Below, piece by piece: positions 7,370 through 14,864 of a stretch of 29,001 nt of DNA (position 1 is the first letter of the stretch; each line of letters starts with the position of its first letter). Below the pieces are notes generated by a model. That model saw nothing but the letters and a program-made list of their open reading frames with translations. It had not been told where the DNA came from and made no database searches. Source of the stretch: RGIG1934 sp964492545 (GTDB taxonomy: Bacteria > Bacillota > Clostridia > Lachnospirales > Lachnospiraceae); the NCBI GenBank assembly GCA_964492545.1, contig CAZBKO010000018.1, forward strand, positions 1 through 29,001, read 5' to 3'. A program made the translations under genes and the position numbers.

Positions 7370-8137
7370 TTATAAATACATATCTAAATCATCATCATCA
7401 TACGAACCATTCTCATATTCTCTGGTCCAGTCTATATTATTGCTTCTCTTAGGCTTAGCCTGTGGCTTTACCTGCTTATTATTCTTTCTATTATTCTCAG
7501 CCTGCTTCTTCTGAATAGCCTTCTTCTCTTTCTCAATTCTATTCATTATTTCTATCTTGTCAGGCTGCTGTTCTTTCTTAGTATCCTTTTGCGATGCCTT
7601 CGGTCTGTTATTAGGTCTGGCATCTTCATCTTTATCCTTATCATAAGGATTACCATAACTTCTATTACCAAATGAACGATTACCTGATGGTCTTGACCCA
7701 CCATTTCCATTTCTGTTGCCATATTCTGACTTACCTCTTGGTGCGTATCCAGGTCTGCCATCACTGTGGTTATTTCCTTTGTAACCTTCGCGGTTTCCGC
7801 CCTTGTAGCCTTCTCGATCTCCGCTCTTATAGCCTTCTCGATCTCCACTCTTATAGCCTTCTCGATCTCCGCTCTTATAGCCTTCTCGGTTTCCGCCTCT
7901 GTAGCCTTCTCGGTTTCCGCCCTTGTAGCCTTCTCGATTTCCACCTCTGTAGCCTTCTCGGTCTCCACCTCGATATCCACTACCATCTCGGTTATCACGA
8001 CCTTCTCGGTTTCCATCATTGCTACGATTACTTTTTCTGTAATCTTTTTTCTCCGTTCTATCTACTGCTTTTCGATTATCTACAGTATATACCTTTCCTT
8101 CTCTGTTGCGGCTTTCGCCACTGTTACTAGTAACCAC
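7370..8137 (-). CDS. Low-complexity RG/GYxxG octapeptide-repeat protein, probably RNA-associated
   Basis: Disordered, highly basic protein of 255 residues. After a charged N-terminus come eight tandem octapeptides of the form GY(R/K)(G/S)G(N/D)RE (residues 54-117) and a degenerate ninth. Next is a Gly/Asn/Arg/Ser-rich part (about 118-170), a Lys/Gln-rich helical stretch (about 195-235), and a distinct acidic tail (IDWTREYENGSYDDDDLDMYL end, about 235-255). RG-, GY- and Arg-rich repeats are typical of RNA-binding or condensate-forming tails such as those of DEAD-box helicases, but no folded domain accompanies them here. The start is GTG, with AAGGAGA six bases upstream. Its promoter is at 8180-8207. 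It leads the group with the UAP1-like gene and argS. The RNA role is inferred from composition only. Confidence 0.72.
   Translation of the reverse strand: MVTSNSGESRNREGKVYTVDNRKAVDRTEKKDYRKSNRSNDGNREGRDNRDGSGYRGGDREGYRGGNREGYKGGNREGYRGGNREGYKSGDREGYKSGDREGYKSGDREGYKGGNREGYKGNNHSDGRPGYAPRGKSEYGNRNGNGGSRPSGNRSFGNRSYGNPYDKDKDEDARPNNRPKASQKDTKKEQQPDKIEIMNRIEKEKKAIQKKQAENNRKNNKQVKPQAKPKRSNNIDWTREYENGSYDDDDLDMYL
7787..7978 (-). repeat. Tandem 24-bp coding repeat, eight copies
   Basis: Eight head-to-tail 24-base units encode GY(R/K)(G/S)G(N/D)RE. Copies differ at a few bases, and three adjacent ones (GYKSGDRE) are almost identical at DNA level. This points to recent slippage or unequal crossing-over. 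Because the unit is a multiple of three, copy changes keep the frame. Confidence 0.92.
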
Positions 8138-8179
8138 AAAAGTTCTCCTTCCATTTGTTTGTAAAATTATACATTCTCT

Positions 8180-8207
8180 ATTCTATATGATTTTTGAATA
8201 AAGTCAA
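8180..8207 (-). promoter_or_regulatory. Sigma-A promoter of the RG-repeat gene
   Basis: TTGACT (8207-8202), a 16-base spacer and TAGAAT (8185-8180) on the minus strand, about 45 bases before the GTG start. It is back to back with the plus-strand promoter at 8214-8242. Confidence 0.6.
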
Positions 8208-8213
8208 TATTTT

Positions 8214-8242
8214 TTGACAATTAATTCTGTATATAATATACT
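8214..8242 (+). promoter_or_regulatory. Sigma-A promoter of the corrinoid adenosyltransferase gene
   Basis: TTGACA (8214-8219), a 17-base spacer and TATACT (8237-8242). The leader to the ATG at 8295 is only about 46 bases, too short for a cobalamin riboswitch. Confidence 0.72.
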
Positions 8243-8294
8243 GAAATTACAGACATTAAGTTCTTAGATATAGACTTAAATTTAGGAGGAAGCA

Positions 8295-8822
8295 ATGAAC
8301 ACCGGACTTATTCACATTTATTATGGCACAGGAAAAGGCAAAACCTGCTCATCTATTGGACAATGTATCCGCCACGCCGGTGCCGGTGGACACATATTAT
8401 TTACTCAATTTATGAAAAACAATAATTCATCTGAACGAAGTATTCTAAAAACCATATCCAATATTGATGTTTTAAACATACAAAAGTCCTTTGGATTTGT
8501 ATTTGAAATGGATGAATTCACTAAAAATGAAGCTCACAAGTTCTATGCAGAAATGTTCTCCGATATTATTTCCCGCATCAATAGATATAGCTATACTTTG
8601 CTTGTATTAGATGAAATCTTTTCAGCGATTGAGCTTCACATGATTGATGAATCTGTGGTCATAGATTTTCTTGATTCAAAGCCTTCAAATCTTGAAATTA
8701 TTATGACCGGACGTAATCCTTCCGACAGTATACTAGAGTATGGTGATTATATTTCCTGTATTAATTCCATACGTCACCCATTCGATAAAGGAATTGAAGC
8801 ACGAAAAGGAATTGAATATTAA
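8295..8822 (+). CDS. CobO/BtuR-type ATP:cob(I)alamin adenosyltransferase
   Basis: Predicted to transfer the adenosyl group of ATP to cob(I)alamin or related corrinoids, giving the coenzyme form (cytoplasm). The 175 residues match the CobO/BtuR core. The family's P-loop GTGKGKT is at 11-17, a Walker-B-like LLVLDEIFSAI sits near 104-114, and EIIMTGRNPSD follows. The family ending HPFDKGIEARKGIEY is complete. The usual ADTVSEL-like segment is divergent here (YGDYISCINSI). No other cobalamin genes are nearby, which fits a salvage role. AGGAGGAAGC precedes the ATG. The DUF1292 gene follows 71 bases downstream on the same strand. Divergence leaves some room for a related P-loop paralogue. Confidence 0.82.
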   Translation: MNTGLIHIYYGTGKGKTCSSIGQCIRHAGAGGHILFTQFMKNNNSSERSILKTISNIDVLNIQKSFGFVFEMDEFTKNEAHKFYAEMFSDIISRINRYSYTLLVLDEIFSAIELHMIDESVVIDFLDSKPSNLEIIMTGRNPSDSILEYGDYISCINSIRHPFDKGIEARKGIEY

Positions 8823-8893
8823 TTGCATTTTATATCCATATCTGATAGAATGATTGTACTAAAACATCAATTTATTGATAGAAGGAGGAACTA

Positions 8894-9217
8894 ATGGCAG
8901 ATATTAGCAAAGAAGAATTAGAAGATTCAGAAAATATAACTATGGTATTATCTCTTGATGATGGTACTGAACTTGAATGTATTGTTCTTACAATTTTTGA
9001 CGCAGGTGATAAGGAATACATTGCTCTATTACCAACAGAAGGCTTGGAAGCTGAAGAAGGTGAAGTTTTCCTGTATCGCTACAACGAAACAGAAGACGGA
9101 CAGCCTGATTTAACTAACATTGAAGATGACGAAGAATTTGAGATTGTTTCAGATGCATTTGATGAATTACTAGATACTCAGGAATATGATGAAATTGTAA
9201 CTGAGGAGGAAGAATAA
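8894..9217 (+). CDS. DUF1292-family small acidic protein (YrzB-like)
   Basis: 107-residue, strongly acidic cytoplasmic protein. The core NITMVLSLDDGTELECIVLTIFDAGDKEYIALLP and the following EEGEVFLYRYNETEDG are the hallmark of DUF1292 (B. subtilis YrzB group). The function of this family is unknown. The C-terminal third is a run of Asp/Glu-rich sequence (FEIVSDAFDELLDTQEYDEIVTEEEE split across two helices), as is usual. GAAGGAGGA lies five bases before the ATG. It shares strand and probably transcript with the adenosyltransferase gene and ends at the terminator at 9233-9271. Confidence 0.88.
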   Translation: MADISKEELEDSENITMVLSLDDGTELECIVLTIFDAGDKEYIALLPTEGLEAEEGEVFLYRYNETEDGQPDLTNIEDDEEFEIVSDAFDELLDTQEYDEIVTEEEE

Positions 9218-9232
9218 GTCTTTTTCTTTATC

Positions 9233-9271
9233 AAAATAAGCTGGTGCGTATATTACGCATCAGCTTATTTT
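9233..9271. terminator. Bidirectional terminator between the DUF1292 gene and the chemoreceptor gene
   Basis: 18-bp stem (9233-9250 with 9254-9271, one G-U pair) and a 3-base loop, with A runs on one side and T runs on the other. It separates two convergent genes. Confidence 0.85.
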
Positions 9272-9279
9272 AGTAATAA

Positions 9280-11079
9280 TTATCTTATATTAAATTCTTC
9301 TACCATTTCCTTAAGTGTCTGTGCCTGAGCTGTCAATTCTTCAGAAGCTGATGCACTTTCCTGTGACATTGCTGAATTCTCTTCAATAACGCATGATATC
9401 TGTTCTACTCCATATGTAACCTGATCAAGTGCATATGCCTGTCTCTTAGAAGCTTCTGAAATCTTATTAATGCTTTCTATTAATTCCTTAGCTCTCTCAA
9501 CTGAAACATTAAGTTTCTCGGCTGTCTTGTCAACTGTCATAATTCCCTTTTTAACTGATTCAAGGGAAGCCTCTATAAGCTGTGTTGTTGTTCCTGCTGC
9601 CTTCGAGCTCTCATTGGCAAGCTTTCCAACCTCATCTGCTACAACTGCAAAGCCTCTTCCTGCCTCACCTGCTCTTGCTGCTTCGATTGCTGCATTAAGT
9701 GCCAACAAATTAGTCTCTGATGCTATATCTTCTATTGTCTGTATAATATCGCTAATCTTATTAGAGCTTTCACTTATCTCTGCCATTGCCTCAACTATAG
9801 TGTTCATCTGCTCATTGCTTGATTCTAATTCTTCACCTACAATCTTAGCCATATCATCTGCTGCCTTAGCATACTCTGCATTTCTGTCTGTTTCCGATGC
9901 AACATCTGTAATTGTCGCCTGAAGCTCCTGAACTGAACTTGCCTGATCTGTTGCTCCATCAGCAATAGACTGTGCACTTCCTGATATCAGTTCTGCACTA
10001 TTAGCTACTTCCTCGGCAGTTACATTGATATTACGCATTATAGAATTAAGATTATCAACAATATTGTGTATTGATAATTCAATAGTATTAAGTTCACCTA
10101 TATACTCTGCCTGTGTCTCTGTGTCCAGGTCTTTAGCTGATAATTTCTCAAGAACATTGGATATATCATTTATAACATTCTTAAGTGTATCCTTCATGGT
10201 ATGTATTGAACCAACCATTTCACCAACTTCTGTTCCATCATCAATCATTGAGAAATCTTTTGAAAAATCACCTGCAGCAATAAACTGCATCTGATCCTTA
10301 ACCTTTATAATTGGATTAAGTAATTCTTCTCTTGAGAACTTTACAAATCCCAAAAGTTCTTTAGCAACTATGATAAATATACCAGCAAGAATGATTTCAA
10401 AAATAATACACAAGATTCTTGAAAACATTACATCTTTATCCATTCTCTTCGAAATATCTCCTAGAACCGTTGCTGATATCGTGTCAACTCTTTCAAGACT
10501 TGCGCTGTATCCCGCACCATATGCAAGATCTGTTGCTTCCTTAATTCCACCGGCTATAGCAGTCTGAAACATTCTCTGCTCCTGTGGAACAAGATTATCA
10601 GCTATCTTAACAAGCATGTCCATCTGTTCTGATTCTTTTTTTGTCAAACCGATCTTACGCATTCCTGTGATTGCTTCATCTCGGTTCTTATCTTCATTAA
10701 TCTCCTGATTATAGTCCTCAAAATATGACTGCGTACCAGTTGCGGCACATGCTCTCACATCAGTCGACAATCTATTAATTGCCGTAGTCATCTGTCTTGC
10801 ATAATTAGAAAATGTGTATTGGTCTTCTACTTTGCTTACCATAACTGCATTCTGATATACTGTTGCCGCAAGAGCAAGTCCTCCGACTACCATAACAGCC
10901 ACAAGCCTCTTAACAAGCTTCTTCATTCTAAGTGACTGTTTTATTATTTTTTTATTCTTTGTTACTTTTTTTGCTTTTTTCTCTTTCGGAGTTCCAGGCT
11001 TTTTAGTTGCTTTAGGAGCCTTTGGAGCCTTTGGAACTTTTACTGCTTTTGGTGTCTTTAAGTTTTTGTCTTTTTTCAT
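9280..11079 (-). CDS. Methyl-accepting chemotaxis protein with a lysine-rich N-terminal tail
   Basis: Membrane chemoreceptor of 599 residues that should signal to CheA/CheW. The order is: a cytoplasmic Lys/Pro/Ala tail (1-55, repeated PKAPKA-type units), TM1 (about 58-77), a roughly 140-residue extracellular helical sensor (about 80-218), TM2 (about 221-240), HAMP (about 245-300), and a long coiled-coil signalling domain. The signalling domain holds the invariant hairpin tip ETNLLALNAAIEAARAGEAG plus RGFAVVADEVGKLA (about 455-488). The sensor resembles a four-helix-bundle type by length and helical content, so no ligand can be named. GGAGGAGACAC precedes the ATG. The basic 55-residue tail before TM1 is unusual, since most MCPs have only a few residues there. 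The gene is transcribed away from the helicase gene with an 85-base gap in which I see no clear promoter. Confidence 0.95.
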   Translation of the reverse strand: MKKDKNLKTPKAVKVPKAPKAPKATKKPGTPKEKKAKKVTKNKKIIKQSLRMKKLVKRLVAVMVVGGLALAATVYQNAVMVSKVEDQYTFSNYARQMTTAINRLSTDVRACAATGTQSYFEDYNQEINEDKNRDEAITGMRKIGLTKKESEQMDMLVKIADNLVPQEQRMFQTAIAGGIKEATDLAYGAGYSASLERVDTISATVLGDISKRMDKDVMFSRILCIIFEIILAGIFIIVAKELLGFVKFSREELLNPIIKVKDQMQFIAAGDFSKDFSMIDDGTEVGEMVGSIHTMKDTLKNVINDISNVLEKLSAKDLDTETQAEYIGELNTIELSIHNIVDNLNSIMRNINVTAEEVANSAELISGSAQSIADGATDQASSVQELQATITDVASETDRNAEYAKAADDMAKIVGEELESSNEQMNTIVEAMAEISESSNKISDIIQTIEDIASETNLLALNAAIEAARAGEAGRGFAVVADEVGKLANESSKAAGTTTQLIEASLESVKKGIMTVDKTAEKLNVSVERAKELIESINKISEASKRQAYALDQVTYGVEQISCVIEENSAMSQESASASEELTAQAQTLKEMVEEFNIR

Positions 11080-11164
11080 GTGTCTCCTCCATATCAGGTA
11101 TTGTAATATTGCACAAATCGTCCCCCGTGTAAACCATAATATATTAAATAGTATACAACATTAC

Positions 11165-13174
11165 CTACGTAATTTCAAATAGTTTATTATCTATTGAGAA
11201 CTTTATATTGAATGTTTTTATTGTTTTTATTTCATAGAAATATACTGCTATTTTATCTCCATCATTTTTTCTTATTTCACCTTCACCAAACTTCTTGTGG
11301 TGTACTTTCCTGCCTGCCAAAAACATATCATTATCTGTATTCAATTCATTTACAAATCTTGATATTTCACTTTTCTTTCCATGAAGCTCATTTACACTAT
11401 AAATATGAAGCTTCTCTTTTGCTCTGGTCACTCCAACATAAAACATTCTGCGTTCCTCTTCAATATCCTCGTCAAGTAGTGCCTTGGAATGTGGCATAAC
11501 ACCCTCATTTGCATCTGCTATAATTACCACTCTGTATTCGAGCCCCTTTGCACTGTGCATAGTGACTATTTCCACAGCATCCTTAAGTTCACTCTTTTTC
11601 CCGGCCTGCAGTCTAAGTTCTTCCGAATATGACTCAATATATTCAAACCACTCACTGTATGTCTTAAACGGTCTTGCTGATTCCTTAATTTCATCAACTA
11701 TATTTTCTAAATCGGCTAGATTCATTCTTCTATATTCTGCATATTCCTTAAGATACTCACGATATCTTACTGCATCATAAATATAGCTTACTGCTGCAAA
11801 TGGTGTCATTTTTCTTATCTGCTGCAAATCATACTGAAGTCTGCATATTCTATCATACATCCATTCCTTATTGACATATAAGGCTTCAAGCTTTTCAAAG
11901 CTGACTTCTGATTCTGTTATTGCATCTCTTGGTATATATCTGTTTGGTTTATTCATAATCTGAAAAAATTCGCTTCTTCTCATATCTCCAAGTGCAATTT
12001 TAATGTAAGTTAAGAAATTTTTTGTAATCCAATGCTCATAAATGTTTGGCATTGAATCTTTCATTTTAAATGGAATATTATACTCCATCATTTTTTGTAC
12101 CAAAAGTCTTGGTCCAATATTTGTTCTGCATATTATGGCAACCTCTCCATATCCGTAGCCTTCAGATGCATATTTTCTAAGTATATTTATGATGTAATCA
12201 TTCTCCTCGACTGCTGATTTGAACGTTCTATACTCAACGTTACCACCTTTGCCTTTTACAGCTCTTATATTCTTCTCATACCTTTTTCTGTTATTCTTAA
12301 TAAGCCTTAATGATGCCTCAACAATCTCCTGTGATGACCTGTAATTCTCTTCTAATATAATTTTCTCACAATTACCATAATCATTGGCAAATCCCAGCAT
12401 TATTTCAGGCTTAGCACCTCGAAATCTGTATATGGACTGATCATCATCTCCAACAATAAATAGATTATTATTTTCTGCAGCCAGAAGTCTGATAACCTCA
12501 TATTGAACTTTATTAATATCCTGGAACTCATCTATTAAAATATACTGATATTTTCTTCTCCATGCATCCAAAATGTCTTCTCTATTCTTTAGAAGTTCAT
12601 AGCACATAACAAGCATATCATCAAAATCAACTTTGTTGACATTTCTGAGTTTATCATTGTATTTTTCATATATTTCCCTAAACACATTGTCTGCGCAATT
12701 CATTGAATGATAATACTGAGGATTAATCATATCTCCTTTGACTACACCAATTTCTCCAACTATACTTGAAATAAATTCATTTGCATCCTCATATTCGAGC
12801 TGCATTTTTTCTATTATCTCTCCAATGTATTGATACTTTATATCCTCTCGAAGTATATTATCGGCTTTGTAGTTATATGCATATCTTAAAATCTTAAAAA
12901 ATACAGCATGAAAAGTCCCAAATGTAACCGGCAGGCTATGATTATTCATAAGGTTAAAAAATCGCTCCTGCATTTCATTTGCAGCAGCTTTAGTAAATGT
13001 TATAACAAGAATATTTGACGGATTTATGCCATACTCTTCAATTAAATACTTTGTTCTATTTGTAATTACTAGTGTTTTTCCTGACCCAGGTCCTGCAAGC
13101 ACCATCACCGGTCCAGTATTATGTCTTATTGCCCTGCTCTGTGTATCACTAAAATTAGGATTATTTATTTCTAT
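11165..13174 (-). CDS. UvrD/PcrA-type superfamily 1A DNA helicase, probable AUA start
   Basis: ATP-dependent 3'-5' DNA helicase of the UvrD/PcrA/Rep group, used in repair and replication. From the first GTG (13108, 647 residues) the protein begins directly in the Walker A region (MVLAGPGSGKT) and lacks the Q motif. Reading upstream in the same frame gives FSDTQSRAIRHNTGPV, a good Q motif, back to an ATA codon at 13174. A GAGGTGA (13187-13181) lies six bases before that codon, and no ATG, GTG or TTG occurs in between. Other motifs are TFTKAAANEM (Ia), ILIDEFQDIN (II), VGDDDQSIYRFRGA (III), EENYRSS (IV), VTMHSAKGLEYRVV (V) and RRMFYVGVTRAKEKL (VI). The PcrA-like C-terminal tail has VHHKKFGEGEI. 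The start assignment is less sure than the family: a one-base sequencing or frameshift change is the alternative. Confidence 0.88.
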   Translation of the reverse strand: MEINNPNFSDTQSRAIRHNTGPVMVLAGPGSGKTLVITNRTKYLIEEYGINPSNILVITFTKAAANEMQERFFNLMNNHSLPVTFGTFHAVFFKILRYAYNYKADNILREDIKYQYIGEIIEKMQLEYEDANEFISSIVGEIGVVKGDMINPQYYHSMNCADNVFREIYEKYNDKLRNVNKVDFDDMLVMCYELLKNREDILDAWRRKYQYILIDEFQDINKVQYEVIRLLAAENNNLFIVGDDDQSIYRFRGAKPEIMLGFANDYGNCEKIILEENYRSSQEIVEASLRLIKNNRKRYEKNIRAVKGKGGNVEYRTFKSAVEENDYIINILRKYASEGYGYGEVAIICRTNIGPRLLVQKMMEYNIPFKMKDSMPNIYEHWITKNFLTYIKIALGDMRRSEFFQIMNKPNRYIPRDAITESEVSFEKLEALYVNKEWMYDRICRLQYDLQQIRKMTPFAAVSYIYDAVRYREYLKEYAEYRRMNLADLENIVDEIKESARPFKTYSEWFEYIESYSEELRLQAGKKSELKDAVEIVTMHSAKGLEYRVVIIADANEGVMPHSKALLDEDIEEERRMFYVGVTRAKEKLHIYSVNELHGKKSEISRFVNELNTDNDMFLAGRKVHHKKFGEGEIRKNDGDKIAVYFYEIKTIKTFNIKFSIDNKLFEIT

Positions 13175-13246
13175 ATAGCATCACCTCATCTACATTTCCT
13201 GTGTAAATATTTCCACATAATGCATTCCTCGTTGTATATACAAATA

Positions 13247-13283
13247 AATACCCTACATCCACAATAGACTGATGTAAGGTATT
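13247..13283 (-). terminator. Probable terminator after gltX
   Basis: 13-bp stem with one mismatch (13247-13259 with 13271-13283) and an 11-base loop, lying just after the gltX stop on the minus strand. It is followed there by the T-rich ATTTATTTG. It separates gltX from the helicase gene. Confidence 0.6.
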
Positions 13284-13290
13284 ATTTCAA

Positions 13291-14745
13291 TTATGCCTCT
13301 AATTTCTCAATTCCTATTCTTATTCTTCTTAAGCTTTCTTCCTTACCAATTATCTCCATAATTTCAAACGCTCCACCAGGAGTCATCTGCTTTCCGGAAA
13401 CTGCTGTTCTAAGTGGCCATAAGCCCTGACCATTCTTAATTCCTTTATCTGCAATATACTTCATCATTAAATCATGAATTGCATCAATCGAGTAATCATC
13501 CTGAGCTTCAAGTATTGGTAAGATTTCCTTAAGAATTTCAAGAGAATTCTCTGAATTTGTCTTCATCTTCTTGTGTGTATACATAGCAATATCATAATCA
13601 GGCAGCTCTTCAAAGAAATCAATATGTTCAGGTATCTCTGTAAATACTTCTATTCTTGTCTTTACAAGAGCAAGTATTTTCTCAAGGTCGAGATCCTTCT
13701 TAATAACTTTCTTAGCATAAGGCTTTGCCATCTCTAAATATCTGTCATTATCCATTGCCTTAATATATTCGCCATTCATCCATTTAAGCTTAACCATATC
13801 AAATACAGATGGGGACTTATTAATGTGGTGATAATCAAACTTTTCAACAAGCTCTTCCAATGTGAAAATCTCGTTATTATCTTCAGGGCTCCATCCAAGA
13901 AGTGCAATATAATTAACCACTGCCTCAGGTACAAATCCCTGTTCCAAAAGGTCTTCAAAGCTTGAATGTCCACTTCTCTTACTGAGCTTCTTATGATTCT
14001 CATCTGTTATAAGCGGCAAATGAACATATATTGGCGATTCCCATCCAAAAGCATCATATAATCTCTGATATTTAGGAGATGAAGAAATGTATTCATTACC
14101 TCTTACAACATGTGTTATCTTCATAAGGTGATCATCTATAACATTAGCAAAATTATATGTTGGGTATCCATCTGATTTGATAAGTATCATGTCATCAAGT
14201 TCAGCATTATCAACAGTAATCTCTCCATATATCTCATCTGAAAATGTTGTTGTACCCTCTTTTGGATTATTCTGTCTTATTACATATGGCTTACCTGCCA
14301 AAAGATTAGCTTCCACCTCTTCCTTTGTAAGATTTAGGCAGTGCTTATCATATACTATTATCTCCTTGCCAGCCACTTCCTGCTTAAGGCTCTCAAGTCT
14401 CTCCTTATCGCAAAAACAATAATAAGCTTCACCCTTCTCAACAAGCTTCTTAGCGTACTCTAAATACATTCCACTTGCCTGTCTCTCACTCTGAACATAT
14501 GGACCATATCCACCATCCATATCAGGACCTTCATCATGTTTAAGGCCTGTCTTCTCCATTGTTCTGTATATTATATCCAATGCGCCTTCAACAAAACGCT
14601 CCTGATCAGTATCTTCTATTCTTAATATAAAATCTCCGCCCTCATGCTTTGCAATAAGGTATTCGTATAAAGCTGTCCTTAAATTACCAACATGCATTCT
14701 TCCTGTTGGACTTGGAGCAAATCTTGTTCTTATCTTAGTACTCAT
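13291..14745 (-). CDS. gltX: Glutamyl-tRNA synthetase
   Basis: Class I synthetase (484 residues, normal length) that charges tRNA-Glu. In organisms of this group it may also charge tRNA-Gln for later amidation, which cannot be judged here. The N-terminus RFAPSPTGRMHVGNLRTAL contains the HIGH motif as HVGN (18-21). A zinc-ribbon-like CFC (110-112) with a downstream Cys136 resembles the bacterial GluRS zinc site. The KMSKS loop reads KLSKR (253-257). The C-terminal anticodon-binding helical domain is complete. It has its own promoter (14787-14815) and a terminator-like hairpin downstream. A GAGGATA lies before the ATG. Confidence 0.96.
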   Translation of the reverse strand: MSTKIRTRFAPSPTGRMHVGNLRTALYEYLIAKHEGGDFILRIEDTDQERFVEGALDIIYRTMEKTGLKHDEGPDMDGGYGPYVQSERQASGMYLEYAKKLVEKGEAYYCFCDKERLESLKQEVAGKEIIVYDKHCLNLTKEEVEANLLAGKPYVIRQNNPKEGTTTFSDEIYGEITVDNAELDDMILIKSDGYPTYNFANVIDDHLMKITHVVRGNEYISSSPKYQRLYDAFGWESPIYVHLPLITDENHKKLSKRSGHSSFEDLLEQGFVPEAVVNYIALLGWSPEDNNEIFTLEELVEKFDYHHINKSPSVFDMVKLKWMNGEYIKAMDNDRYLEMAKPYAKKVIKKDLDLEKILALVKTRIEVFTEIPEHIDFFEELPDYDIAMYTHKKMKTNSENSLEILKEILPILEAQDDYSIDAIHDLMMKYIADKGIKNGQGLWPLRTAVSGKQMTPGGAFEIMEIIGKEESLRRIRIGIEKLEA

Positions 14746-14786
14746 TAATATATCCTCATCTTTCTAATATGTTTTGCTAATCAATT

Positions 14787-14815
14787 ATTATATATCAATA
14801 TCCCAATGTATTCAA
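14787..14815 (-). promoter_or_regulatory. Sigma-A promoter of gltX
   Basis: TTGAAT (14815-14810), a 17-base spacer and TATAAT (14792-14787) on the minus strand, about 42 bases before the start. There is no room for a T-box leader. Confidence 0.7.
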
Positions 14816-14825
14816 GTCCATTGGG

Positions 14826-14854
14826 AAAAAAGAAGAATCTCATAGAGATTCTTC
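14826..14854 (-). terminator. Intrinsic terminator of the FliD-like gene
   Basis: 10-bp stem (14832-14841 with 14845-14854), a 3-base loop, and on the minus strand a run of six Ts (14831-14826). It lies 11 bases after the stop codon. Confidence 0.88.
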
Positions 14855-14864
14855 AATGCTGTTT

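Noticed and set aside
7787..7978. CRISPR-like array
   Set aside because: Units are directly head to tail with no unique spacers and are in-frame coding.
7552..8164. Long open frames on both strands across the RG-repeat region
   Set aside because: The 24-bp repeat is a multiple of three and lacks stop triplets in several frames, so open frames arise automatically. Only the minus-strand frame 7370-8137 has a ribosome site, a promoter and sensible ends.
8243..8294. Cobalamin riboswitch before the adenosyltransferase gene
   Set aside because: The leader is only about 46-50 bases and has none of the conserved B12-box sequence.
11080..11164. c-di-GMP riboswitch or sigma-28 promoter before the chemoreceptor gene
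   Set aside because: A G-rich stretch (CGGGGGACG) caught the eye, but the length and conserved riboswitch core do not fit, and no CCGATA-type -10 is present.
14746..14786. T-box leader before gltX (and before argS at 6073-6088)
   Set aside because: There is too little space, and no GGGTGG-type T-box sequence or specifier stem.
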